Assembly (NCBI RefSeq): GCF_003515075.1
Contig: NZ_QWLV01000002.1
Coordinates: 744,001 to 808,000 of the forward strand
DNA length: 64,000 nt
DNA from: Sphingomonas gilva
Lineage (GTDB): Bacteria > Pseudomonadota > Alphaproteobacteria > Sphingomonadales > Sphingomonadaceae
Reading direction: 5' to 3'
The notes under the pieces are model-generated. The model was not told the DNA's origin. It did not search any database and worked only from the letters and a program-made list of their open reading frames with translations. Both the position numbers and the translations under genes were made by a program. Every line of letters starts with the position of its first letter. Positions within the stretch are counted from its first letter, which is position 1. This document shows, piece by piece, positions 8,956 through 16,833 of the stretch.

Positions 8956-10007
8956 GCGGAACGGAAAATACCTCCCCGGCACGGGGAGGGGGACCGCCCG
9001 GCGCAGCCGGGGGGTGGAGGGGGCGGGCCGCAAGCGAATCGCCAGTGGAGCCCCCCCTCCACCATGCTTCGCATGGTCCCCCTCCCCGTGCCGGGGAGGT
9101 ATTACTAGTCCAATCCACCCAGCCGCGCATCCTCATCCCGCTCGCGCTCGTCACGATCATCTGGGGATCGACCTGGCTGGTCATCCGCGACCAATTGGGC
9201 GTGGTGCCGCCGAGTTGGTCGGTCGCCTATCGCTTCCTCGCCGCCGGCATCGCCATGCTCGGCGTGGCGCTGTGGCGGCGTGAGAAGCTGGCGATGGACG
9301 CGCGCGGCTGGGGCTTCGCCGCGGCGCTCGGCCTCGCGCAATTCTGCCTCAACTTCAACTTCGTCTACCGGGCGGAAGCGTATATCACCTCCGGCCTGGT
9401 CGCGGTGCTGTTCGCGCTGCTCGTCATTCCCAACGCGCTCCTCGGCCGGCTGTTTCTGGGACAGCGCCTGGGCGTGCAATTCTGGGCCGGCTCGATCGTG
9501 GCGATGGCGGGCGTCGGCCTCCTGATGCTGCACGAGCTGCGCGCGGACGCATCGGCGACCGGCGCCACCGCGCTCGGCTTCCTGCTCACCGGCATCGCCA
9601 TCCTCTCGGCCTCGGTCGCCAACGTCATGCAGGCGGGCGAGACCGCCAAGCGCTATCCGATGGCGGCAATGCTCGGCTGGTCGATGCTGATCGGGGTCGG
9701 CTTCAACGCCGTGTTTGCGCTGGCGACCGTCGGCGCGCCGGTGTTCGATACGCGGCCCGGCTATATCCTCGGCGTGCTCTATCTCGGCATCTTCGGGTCG
9801 GCGATCGCCTTCACGCTCTATTTCGGCGTGATCCGCGTGATCGGCCCGGCCAAGGCGGCCTATTCGGGCGTGGCGACGCCGGTGATCGCGATGCTGCTGT
9901 CGACGCTGTTCGAAGGCTATCGCTGGTCGCTGCTCGCCGCCGCGGGCGCGGCGCTGGCGGGCGTGGGGCTGGTCATCGCCCTGAGAGCGCGCAGGCCCAA
10001 CCGGTAA
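8952..10007 (+). CDS. DMT-superfamily (EamA) transporter with a repeat-encoded N-terminal insert
   Basis: A ten-helix EamA transporter; the core from TQPRILIPLALV to the C-terminus is about 300 residues, the usual family length. There is no ATG, GTG or TTG between the palindromic element (8967-9103) and the first helix. The only credible start is GTG at 8952, which overlaps the aldolase stop by GTGA. Reading from there the frame stays open through the whole element, so residues 6-51 (Gly/Pro/Arg-rich) are encoded by it. The gene may make a 351-residue protein with this insert, start at an in-frame GTG at 9045 inside the element, or be weakly expressed. Likely exports an amino acid or metabolite. 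The 3' end overlaps the convergent gene by 91 bp. Confidence 0.8.
   Translation: MSGTENTSPARGGGPPGAAGGWRGRAASESPVEPPLHHASHGPPPRAGEVLLVQSTQPRILIPLALVTIIWGSTWLVIRDQLGVVPPSWSVAYRFLAAGIAMLGVALWRREKLAMDARGWGFAAALGLAQFCLNFNFVYRAEAYITSGLVAVLFALLVIPNALLGRLFLGQRLGVQFWAGSIVAMAGVGLLMLHELRADASATGATALGFLLTGIAILSASVANVMQAGETAKRYPMAAMLGWSMLIGVGFNAVFALATVGAPVFDTRPGYILGVLYLGIFGSAIAFTLYFGVIRVIGPAKAAYSGVATPVIAMLLSTLFEGYRWSLLAAAGAALAGVGLVIALRARRPNR
8967..9103. repeat. Multi-hairpin palindromic element A
   Basis: A 137-bp element with near-perfect 29-bp terminal inverted repeats. Each arm is itself a hairpin (CCTCCCCGGCACGGGGAGG on the left, CCTCCCCGTGCCGGGGAGG on the right). Inside are a second left hairpin around GCCCGGCGCAGCCGGG and a right hairpin ACCATGCTTCGCATGGT, around a GGAGGGGG/CCCCCCTCC pair. 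Related copies lie at 20866, 22168, 28437 and 44609. It is inserted between codon 5 of the DMT transporter and its first helix. Confidence 0.9.
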
Positions 10008-10741
10008 TCGGGATAGCGCGGCGTCCAGCCAAGCACCCGCTTCGCCTTGCCATTCGCCACGCGCCGGTTCTCGGCATAGAAATCGCGCGCCATCGGCGAC
10101 AGCGCGTCTAGCGGCACGAACGCGGGCGGCGGCAGGCCGAGCAGCCGCGCGGCGAACTCAACCACCTCGTTCTGTGGACAGGGATGGTCGTCGGCCAGGT
10201 TGTACGCGCCCGCCGGCGCCTCGAGCCCGGCGATGACGCCCGAGACGATGTCGTCGACATGCACTCGGCTGAACACCTGCCCCGGCATATCGACCCGGTG
10301 CGCCTTGCCCCCGCCCACCCGCTCCAGCGGAGACCGCCCCGGCCCATAGATGCCCGGCAGCCGGAACACCCGCGCGCCCATCGCCAGCCAGGCGGCGTCA
10401 GCGGCGTTGCGCGCCGGGCGGCGGCCCATGATCGGCGCGCTCTCATCCACCCACGCGCCGCCCGCATCGCCATAGACGCCGGTGGAGGAGAGATAGCTCA
10501 GCCGCTTGCCGCCGAGCCGATCGCCATAGGCGGCCAACACCGGATCATCGCCATCGGGCGGGACGGAAGACAGGATATGCGTGGCATGGCCGATCGCATG
10601 CGCCACCGCCGCGTGATCCTCGAAAGGCACCGTCCCCTCACGCCCATCCCGCGTAGTGCCCTGCACCCGCCATCCGCGCCGCTCCAACGCCTCGCCGATG
10701 CGCGAAGCAGTATAGCCCAGCCCGAAGATCAGCAGGTGCAT
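9917..10741 (-). CDS. NAD(P)-dependent epimerase/dehydratase-like protein (YeeZ type)
   Basis: A 274-residue Rossmann-fold protein of the extended SDR/YeeZ group. The ATG at 10741 opens MHLLIFGLGYTASRIGEAL, whose GxGYxxxxI loop binds the dinucleotide. YLSSTGVYGD carries the Ser/Tyr region and FRLPGIYGPGRSPLER is a family signature; the usual YxxxK is not evident. The function of this group is not established; members act as sugar-nucleotide-like reductases or epimerases. The gene starts 5 bp after the stop of an M28 peptidase on the same strand, forming a three-gene operon. Its last 91 bp overlap the convergent transporter gene, an unusually long overlap. Confidence 0.82.
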   Translation of the reverse strand: MHLLIFGLGYTASRIGEALERRGWRVQGTTRDGREGTVPFEDHAAVAHAIGHATHILSSVPPDGDDPVLAAYGDRLGGKRLSYLSSTGVYGDAGGAWVDESAPIMGRRPARNAADAAWLAMGARVFRLPGIYGPGRSPLERVGGGKAHRVDMPGQVFSRVHVDDIVSGVIAGLEAPAGAYNLADDHPCPQNEVVEFAARLLGLPPPAFVPLDALSPMARDFYAENRRVANGKAKRVLGWTPRYPDYRLGLRALRAMTSPTPASAAPAAASSDQR

Positions 10742-10746
10742 GCCCG

Positions 10747-12321
10747 CTATTCCGCCATCGGCCCCTTGAACAGCGTCCCGAAGAAATCGCCCTTGTTCCA
10801 TGCCGGACGCGTCGGCGCGTCGGCCACACCGCGCGCGATCGCGACATTGGCGTCGACGAAGCGCGCCGCCGCGTTCCAGTCGATCGGCAGCGTGATCTCG
10901 TCCGAAGGCTGGTGATAGTGCGTGCCGCGAAACGCCGCGGTCGCCTCCTTGCCCGGCCCGGCGAAGCCGGTCTTGAGGAACACCGCCGGTATCCCTGCCT
11001 GGACGAAGCGATACTGGTCGCTGCGGGTGAACAATCCCTCGGCCGGATCGGGATCGGGCGTCAGCGCGATGTTCATCGGCTTCAAGGCGCCCTCGACGAT
11101 TCCGCCCAGTGACGAGCGATCCGCCCCGAAGGCGAACATATCGGTGAAGGCATAGGTCAGGATCGGCATGTCGATATTGACGTTCGCCACCGCCTCCCCG
11201 CCAGCCGGCAAGGGATGCCGCGCGAGATAGTCGCTGCCGACCAGCCCCTTCTCCTCGGCGGTCAGCGCGACCAGCAGCACCGGACGCCTGGGCGGGTTCA
11301 CCGCCAGTTGCCGCGCCGCCTCGATCAGCGTCGCGACGCCGATCGCGTTGTCCATCGCGCCGTTGTAGATCGCGTCGCCCTTCACCGCCTTGCCGACGCC
11401 GACATGGTCGAGATGCGCGGTCAGCACGACATGCTCGGCGGCCAATGCGGGATCGCTGCCCGGCACGACGGCGATGACGTTGCGGCTTTCCGCCGCGCCC
11501 AGTCTGTTGCGCAACCGAGCGGTGATCTTCGCGGGCAGGACGACCGAGGGGATCGCCTTCCCCGCCTTCTCCGCGGCGGCAATCGCCGAGAAAGAGGTCT
11601 TCGCCCCCGCGAACAGCTTCTCCGCGCCCGCCGGGCTCAGCACCGCGATTCCGGGGATGGACGACGGCGCGAAGGGCTTGCCGTCCTTGGCCCAGGTCAT
11701 CCGCACATCGTCCCAGCCGTTGGCGTAGGCGGAGAAGGGCCGCCGCTCGAGCTGCGAGGGCGCGACGATGGCGATCGCGCCTACCGCGCCGCGCTTCTCC
11801 GCTTCCAGCGACTTGGTCGTGCCGTTGGCGAAATGCGCGCGGATCTCGCCCTGCAGGCTGACCGGCGCGCCGGTCAGATAGGCGACCACCTTGCCGCGCA
11901 CGTCGAGCCCGGCATAATCGTCATGGCCGAATTCCGGCGCGTGCACCCCCATGCCGACGAACACCACCGGCGCGTCGATATCCACCGCCGCCTGGGTGAC
12001 GCTGACGCCCGGAATATAGTCGGCGCCGAAGACGAGGGGCTTGCCGCCCGCCGTGATCCGCCCCTTGTCCACCGGCTGAGCGGTCGCCATCGGCACGCGC
12101 TGATACCAGCCGCCACCCTCGCCCGCCGGCTTGGCCCCCGCCGCGGCGAACTGCTTCGCGACATAATCCGCCGCGCGGTCGAAATCGGCCGTCCCCGCCT
12201 CGCGCCCGCGCATGTCGTCGGCGGCGAGCACCGCGACATGGCGCCGGACGTCCTCGGGCTTCTGCTGCGCAGGCGACGGCGCAGCAGAAACCAGCGCGGC
12301 GAGGAGCAGCGCGCGCCTCAC
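10747..12321 (-). CDS. Secreted M28 family metallopeptidase (first of tandem pair by coordinate)
   Basis: A 524-residue zinc aminopeptidase-like enzyme. The start is GTG at 12321, overlapping the stop of its upstream paralogue by GTGA, and leads a signal peptide (RRALLLAALVSAAPSPA). A PA-like insert occupies about residues 110-260. Di-zinc ligands are visible in TAHLDHVG (His), GAMDNAIG (Asp), TAEEKGLVGS (catalytic and metal-binding Glu pair), NIDMP (Asp) and HYHQPSD (His). It probably trims peptides in the periplasm. The neighbour 12318-13943 is the same family with the same layout (shared tail AWNKGDFFG), so the pair arose by tandem duplication. Confidence 0.9.
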   Translation of the reverse strand: MRRALLLAALVSAAPSPAQQKPEDVRRHVAVLAADDMRGREAGTADFDRAADYVAKQFAAAGAKPAGEGGGWYQRVPMATAQPVDKGRITAGGKPLVFGADYIPGVSVTQAAVDIDAPVVFVGMGVHAPEFGHDDYAGLDVRGKVVAYLTGAPVSLQGEIRAHFANGTTKSLEAEKRGAVGAIAIVAPSQLERRPFSAYANGWDDVRMTWAKDGKPFAPSSIPGIAVLSPAGAEKLFAGAKTSFSAIAAAEKAGKAIPSVVLPAKITARLRNRLGAAESRNVIAVVPGSDPALAAEHVVLTAHLDHVGVGKAVKGDAIYNGAMDNAIGVATLIEAARQLAVNPPRRPVLLVALTAEEKGLVGSDYLARHPLPAGGEAVANVNIDMPILTYAFTDMFAFGADRSSLGGIVEGALKPMNIALTPDPDPAEGLFTRSDQYRFVQAGIPAVFLKTGFAGPGKEATAAFRGTHYHQPSDEITLPIDWNAAARFVDANVAIARGVADAPTRPAWNKGDFFGTLFKGPMAE

Positions 12322-13943
12322 TTCGCGCCGTAGCCGTTATAGAGCACGCCGAAGAAATCGCCCTTGTTCCACGCCGGGCGCTCATCCGCATTGGCGATCT
12401 CGCGGGCGATGGCGTAGTTCGCCTCGACGAAGCGCACGCCCGCCTGCCAGTTGATCGGCAGCGTCACCTCGTCCGACGGCTTGTGATAATGGTTCTTCAG
12501 GAAGTCGTCGAACGCCGCCTTGCCCGGCCCCTTGACCCCCGGCCACAGGAACACCGCGGGGATGCCCTGCTGGACGAAGCGATAATGGTCGCTGCGGGTG
12601 AAGAAGCCTTGTTCGGGCATCGGATCGGGCGAATAGCCCACCCCCATCTTCTCCGCCGCGGCGCGCACCAGCGGGCCCAGCGTCGAACGGTCGGCGCCGA
12701 ACGCCACCACGTCCTCGAAGGCGAAGGTGATGATCGGCATGTCGAGATTGACGTTGGCGACCAGCGTCTCCTTGGGCACGGTCGGGTTGTTGGCGAAGTA
12801 ATCCGCACCGACCAGCCCCTTCTCCTCCGCCGTCACCGCCAGCAGCATCACGCTGCGGCGCGGCTTCTCGCCCGAATCCTTGAACCGCCGCGCGACCTCC
12901 AGCATCGATGCGATGCCCACCGCATTGTCCATCGCGCCGTTGTAGATGGTGTCGCCGTCCACCGCCTTGCCGACGCCGACATGGTCGAGATGCGCGGAAA
13001 GGACGACGACCTGCTTGCCGATCGCGGGATCGCTGCCGGGGATGATGCCGACGACGTTGCTGCTCGCCACCTGCGAGATCGCGGTGTTGCTCGCGGCCGA
13101 AAGCGTGGTCTTGAGCGCCAGCGGCTTGACCGGCTGACCGGCTTCGGCGGCGGCGGCCACCGCGGCATAGGTCGTGCCCGATCCGGCGAACAGCTTTTCC
13201 GCCCCGGCCATGCTCAGCGCGCCGGCGGAGGTGACCGAAGGCGCGGTGACGTCGGGCGAGCCGTCGGCCTTCGCCCAGGTCATCCGTGCGTGATCCCAGT
13301 TCTCAGCGCCACGTTCGAACGGCCGCACCTTGGCGAGCGTCGGCGTTTCGAGCGTGACGATGCCCACCGCGCCGTTCTTCTCGGCCGCCAGCGCCTTGGT
13401 CGCGCCGCTGCCGTAATGGGCGCGGATCTCGGACGCCATCGATGCGGGCGCGCCCGCCATCACCGCGACGATCTTGCCCTTCACGTCGACCCCGGCATAG
13501 TCGTCGCGGTTGAGCTCGGGCGCGACCACGCCGTAGCCGACGAACACCACCGGCGCGCTGATCGTCATCGCCGCGCGCGTCGGGTTGGCGGAGGGCAGGT
13601 AGTCCTCGCCGAATGTCAGCGCCGTATCCCCCATCTTCATGCTGCCCTTGTCGGTCAGCTTGTAGCTCACCAGCGGCACCTTCTGCAGATAGCCGCCATC
13701 GTCGCCCGCCGGCTGGACGCCCAGCGCCTTCATCTGATCGGCGACATAGGCGGCCGCCTTGTCATATTCGGGCGTTCCCGCCTCGCGCCCCTTCATCGCG
13801 TCGGACGCGAGATAGGCGACATGCGCCCGCAGCGCCGCCTGTTCGGGCGACAGCGCTACCGACTTCGCGGGTGCGGCGGGGGCGGTCTGCGCGACGGCGG
13901 GGGCGGACAGGACGAGCGCGAGGGCGGTCAGGCTGCGAAGCAT
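12318..13943 (-). CDS. Secreted M28 family metallopeptidase (paralogue of the adjacent gene)
   Basis: A 541-residue paralogue of the downstream M28 enzyme. The ATG at 13943 is preceded by AAGGA at six bases and opens a signal peptide (MLRSLTALALVLSAPAVAQT). Zinc-site motifs are SAHLDHVG, GAMDNAVG, TAEEKGLVGA, NLDMP and HYHKPSD. A PA-like domain is inserted before the catalytic half. First gene of the operon M28-M28-epimerase-like, divergent from pepN. Substrate specificity cannot be read from sequence; differences between the two copies lie mostly in the insert and around the active-site loop, which suggests different peptide preferences. Confidence 0.91.
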   Translation of the reverse strand: MLRSLTALALVLSAPAVAQTAPAAPAKSVALSPEQAALRAHVAYLASDAMKGREAGTPEYDKAAAYVADQMKALGVQPAGDDGGYLQKVPLVSYKLTDKGSMKMGDTALTFGEDYLPSANPTRAAMTISAPVVFVGYGVVAPELNRDDYAGVDVKGKIVAVMAGAPASMASEIRAHYGSGATKALAAEKNGAVGIVTLETPTLAKVRPFERGAENWDHARMTWAKADGSPDVTAPSVTSAGALSMAGAEKLFAGSGTTYAAVAAAAEAGQPVKPLALKTTLSAASNTAISQVASSNVVGIIPGSDPAIGKQVVVLSAHLDHVGVGKAVDGDTIYNGAMDNAVGIASMLEVARRFKDSGEKPRRSVMLLAVTAEEKGLVGADYFANNPTVPKETLVANVNLDMPIITFAFEDVVAFGADRSTLGPLVRAAAEKMGVGYSPDPMPEQGFFTRSDHYRFVQQGIPAVFLWPGVKGPGKAAFDDFLKNHYHKPSDEVTLPINWQAGVRFVEANYAIAREIANADERPAWNKGDFFGVLYNGYGAK

Positions 13944-13976
13944 CGATGATCCTTGGTGCTATATGCGAATGAGGCA

Positions 13977-14005
13977 CCTAAAGCATGCCACTAAGCCCCT
14001 GACAA
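13977..14005 (-). promoter_or_regulatory. Candidate sigma-70-type promoter of the M28 operon
   Basis: Reading the minus strand, TTGTCA (14005-14000) and TTTAGG (13982-13977) are 17 bp apart, and the -10 lies 34 bp from the ATG at 13943. The -35 matches the consensus in five of six positions, the -10 only weakly. Position in a divergent intergenic gap supports it; no experimental basis. Confidence 0.35.
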
Positions 14006-14060
14006 CGCCCTGAACGCGATTTCGCTGGAACGTGTCGCGCGCCCGCGTATTCCCTACGCC

Positions 14061-16655
14061 ATGCTCGACATGCACGCCGCAACCCGGACCCCGACGCCCA
14101 TCCGCCGGGAGGACTACCGCCCGCCCGACTGGCTGGTGCCTGCGATCAGCCTCGATTTCGATCTGGACCCGGCACGCACCGTCGTCCGCGCGCGCCTGGA
14201 GGTGACGCGGAACGGGGCGCATGATCGCCCGCTGGTGCTCGACGGCGCCGGCCAGCAGCCGCTCGCCGTCCGCGTCGACGGCCGCGAGGTCAACGACTGG
14301 CGGCAACAGGATGGCGGCCTCGTCGTCCCACTTGCCGGCGAAGCGCATGTGATCGAGACCGAGGTCGAGATCGCGCCGGAGACCAACACCCAGCTGATGG
14401 GGCTCTATGCGTCGGGCGGCCTGCTCTGCACCCAGTGCGAGGCCGAAGGCTTCCGGCGCATCACCTTCTTCCCCGACCGCCCCGACGTGCTGGCGACCTA
14501 TACCGTCCGCATGACCGCCGACCGGGAGACCTTCCCCGTCCTCCTCGCCAACGGCAACCGCACCGGCGCCGGCCTGCTCGATGACGGCCGCCACTGGGCC
14601 GAATGGCACGATCCCTTCCCCAAGCCCTGCTATTTGTTCGCCCTGGTCGCGGGCGATCTGCAGGCCAATGTCGGCGGCTTCACCACCATGTCGGGCCGCC
14701 AGGTCGAGCTCGCCATCTGGGTGCGCGAGGCCGATCTGCCCAAGACCGAGCACGCCATGTCGGCCCTGAAGGCGGCGATGGCGTGGGACGAGCAGACCTA
14801 CGGCCGCGAATATGATCTCGACCTGTTCAACATCGTCGCGGTCGCCGATTTCAACTTCGGCGCGATGGAGAACAAGAGCCTGAACATCTTCAACTCGCGC
14901 TATGTCCTCGCCGATCCCGACACCGCGACCGACGCCGATTACGACGCCATCGCCGCCGTGGTCGCGCACGAATATTTCCACAACTGGTCGGGCAACCGCG
15001 TCACCTGCCGCGACTGGTTCCAGCTGAGCCTGAAGGAAGGCTTCACCGTCTTTCGCGATCAGGGCTTCTCCGCCGACCAGGGGTCGCCCGCGGTCAAGCG
15101 GATCGAAGACGTCCGGAGCCTGCGCGCCAGTCAGTTCCCCGAGGATGCCGGGCCGCTGGCGCACCCCATCCGCCCCGAATCCTATCTCGAGATCAGCAAT
15201 TTCTACACCGCGACCATCTACAACAAGGGCGCCGAGGTCATTCGCATGATGGCCACCATTCTCGGCCCCAGAAGCTTCCGCGCGGGCGCCGATCACTATT
15301 TCATGCGGCATGACGGCGAGGCGGCGACCTGCGAGGACTTCGTCCGCGCGATGGAGTTCGGCGCGGGCGTCGATCTCTCCCAGTTCCGCCTGTGGTACTC
15401 GCAGGCCGGCACCCCGCGCGTCGCCGCGCGCCTGACCGCCGATCCGGGGGGCGGCCGCGCGACGCTCAATCTCGCCCAGTCGATCCCGTCCACACCAGGC
15501 CAGCCGGACAAGCAGCCGATGGTGATCCCGCTGCGCCTGCGCCTGTTCGCCTGGGGCAGCGGCGCCGCTATCGGCGAGGAGCAGCTCGTCTTGCTCGACA
15601 CGCCGGAGAAGACCATCGTCTTCGAAGGCGTAGGCGAGCGTCCGGTGCTCTCGATCAATCGCGGCTTCTCCGCGCCGGTGATCGTCGAGGCCGATCGCAC
15701 CGCCGCCGATCTCGCCTTCCTCTCGCGCCATGACGACGATCCCTTCGCCCGCTACGAGGCGATGCAGCAGCTGATGCTCGATACGCTGATCGAGCGGGTC
15801 TCGACCGGAGAGGCGGATCACGGCCCCGTCGTCGCGGCGGTCGCCGACACGCTCGCCGATCCTGCGCTGGACCGCGCCTTTGTCGGCGAAGCGGTGCTGC
15901 TCCCATCCGAAAGCTTCATTGGGGATGGGATGCTGGTGGTCGATCCCGAGGCGATCCACGCCGCGCGCGAGGCGCTGCGCCGCGATCTCGGCCGCAAGCT
16001 CGAGTCCGAGTGGCGCGCGGCATTGGCCGACGGGGCCGACGCCCCCTTCGCGCTCACGCCCGAGGCCAAGGGCCGGCGGCGGCTGCGCGGCATCGCGCTC
16101 GGCTATGTCGCCGCGAGCGAGGCGAAGGACGGGGGCGCCATCGCCTTCCGCCAGTTCGAGCGCGCCGACAACATGACCGACCGCATGGCAGGGCTCGTCA
16201 CGCTGGTGAACCTCGCCGCCGACGAGCGGGAGGCAGCGCTCGACATCTTCTACAACCGCTATTCGGACGATGCGCTCGTCATCGACAAATGGTTCTCGGC
16301 CCAGGCGCTCGCCACGCGCGACGGCACCCTCGACGAGGTCATCGCGCTGGCGAAGCACCGCGACTTCACCCTCGCCAATCCCAACCGCGCCCGCGCGCTG
16401 ATCGGCGCGTTCGGCGTCAACCAGCGCATCTTCCATGCGGCAAGCGGCAGAGGTTACGCCTTCTACGCCGATCAGCTCCTCGCGCTCGACCGCCTCAACC
16501 CGCAGACCGCCGCCAAGCTGCTCCCCCCGCTCGGCCGCTGGCGCCGCTTCGACGAAGACCGCGCAGCGCTGATGCGCGATCAGCTCCGTCGCATCGTCGA
16601 CACGCCGGGCGTCAGCAAGGACCTGTTCGAACAGGCCTCGAAGAGCTTGGAATAG
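14061..16655 (+). CDS. pepN: Aminopeptidase N (M1 family, gammaproteobacterial/E. coli PepN type)
   Basis: An 864-residue cytoplasmic zinc aminopeptidase of full family length. GAMEN (267-271) is the exopeptidase motif and HEYFHNWSGNR starting at 303 is the HExxH-x18-E zinc site (His303, His307, Glu326), offset by six from E. coli PepN. The DUF3458 Ig-like and alpha-solenoid C-terminal domains are present, ending at NPNRARALIGAF and a short tail. The start ATG has no strong Shine-Dalgarno; a second Met three codons on is an alternative. It removes N-terminal residues from peptides. It is divergent from the M28 operon, giving three peptidases in a row. Confidence 0.95.
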   Translation: MLDMHAATRTPTPIRREDYRPPDWLVPAISLDFDLDPARTVVRARLEVTRNGAHDRPLVLDGAGQQPLAVRVDGREVNDWRQQDGGLVVPLAGEAHVIETEVEIAPETNTQLMGLYASGGLLCTQCEAEGFRRITFFPDRPDVLATYTVRMTADRETFPVLLANGNRTGAGLLDDGRHWAEWHDPFPKPCYLFALVAGDLQANVGGFTTMSGRQVELAIWVREADLPKTEHAMSALKAAMAWDEQTYGREYDLDLFNIVAVADFNFGAMENKSLNIFNSRYVLADPDTATDADYDAIAAVVAHEYFHNWSGNRVTCRDWFQLSLKEGFTVFRDQGFSADQGSPAVKRIEDVRSLRASQFPEDAGPLAHPIRPESYLEISNFYTATIYNKGAEVIRMMATILGPRSFRAGADHYFMRHDGEAATCEDFVRAMEFGAGVDLSQFRLWYSQAGTPRVAARLTADPGGGRATLNLAQSIPSTPGQPDKQPMVIPLRLRLFAWGSGAAIGEEQLVLLDTPEKTIVFEGVGERPVLSINRGFSAPVIVEADRTAADLAFLSRHDDDPFARYEAMQQLMLDTLIERVSTGEADHGPVVAAVADTLADPALDRAFVGEAVLLPSESFIGDGMLVVDPEAIHAAREALRRDLGRKLESEWRAALADGADAPFALTPEAKGRRRLRGIALGYVAASEAKDGGAIAFRQFERADNMTDRMAGLVTLVNLAADEREAALDIFYNRYSDDALVIDKWFSAQALATRDGTLDEVIALAKHRDFTLANPNRARALIGAFGVNQRIFHAASGRGYAFYADQLLALDRLNPQTAAKLLPPLGRWRRFDEDRAALMRDQLRRIVDTPGVSKDLFEQASKSLE

Positions 16656-16663
16656 CGCAGAGC

Positions 16664-16810
16664 CCCCTCTCAACTCCGGCTAGCCGCTAAAGCGGCAAGC
16701 CTCCATATCTCTCCCCTGAAGGGGAGAGAGAAAGCAACGACCCCTCTCTCCCCTTCAGGGGAGAGATACGAAGCCTTGCGAGCTTGCTCGCTAGGCGAAG
16801 TTGAGAGGGG
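16664..16810. repeat. Multi-hairpin palindromic element B
   Basis: A 147-bp element between the convergent pepN and phoD genes. Outer ends CCCCTCTCAACT and AGTTGAGAGGGG are inverted repeats. Within are GCCGCTAAAGCGGC, the hairpins CTCTCCCCTGAAGGGGAGAG and CTCTCCCCTTCAGGGGAGAG, and a right-arm stem around GCGAGCTTGCTCGC. The module order differs from elements A, C, D, E and G but the construction (hairpins nested within an outer inverted repeat) is the same. It may also end transcription from both sides; no T-run is present. Confidence 0.85.
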
Positions 16811-16833
16811 CCTGACCATTGAGACGGGCTTCG

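Noticed and set aside
8952..10007. DMT transporter as a pseudogene
   Set aside because: Apart from the missing conventional start after the element, the ten-helix frame is intact to its stop, and the GTG at 8952 keeps the frame open.
13959..16673. 904-codon minus-strand open frame opposite pepN
   Set aside because: It mirrors a complete aminopeptidase N with intact motifs; composition is typical of antisense frames in GC-rich DNA.
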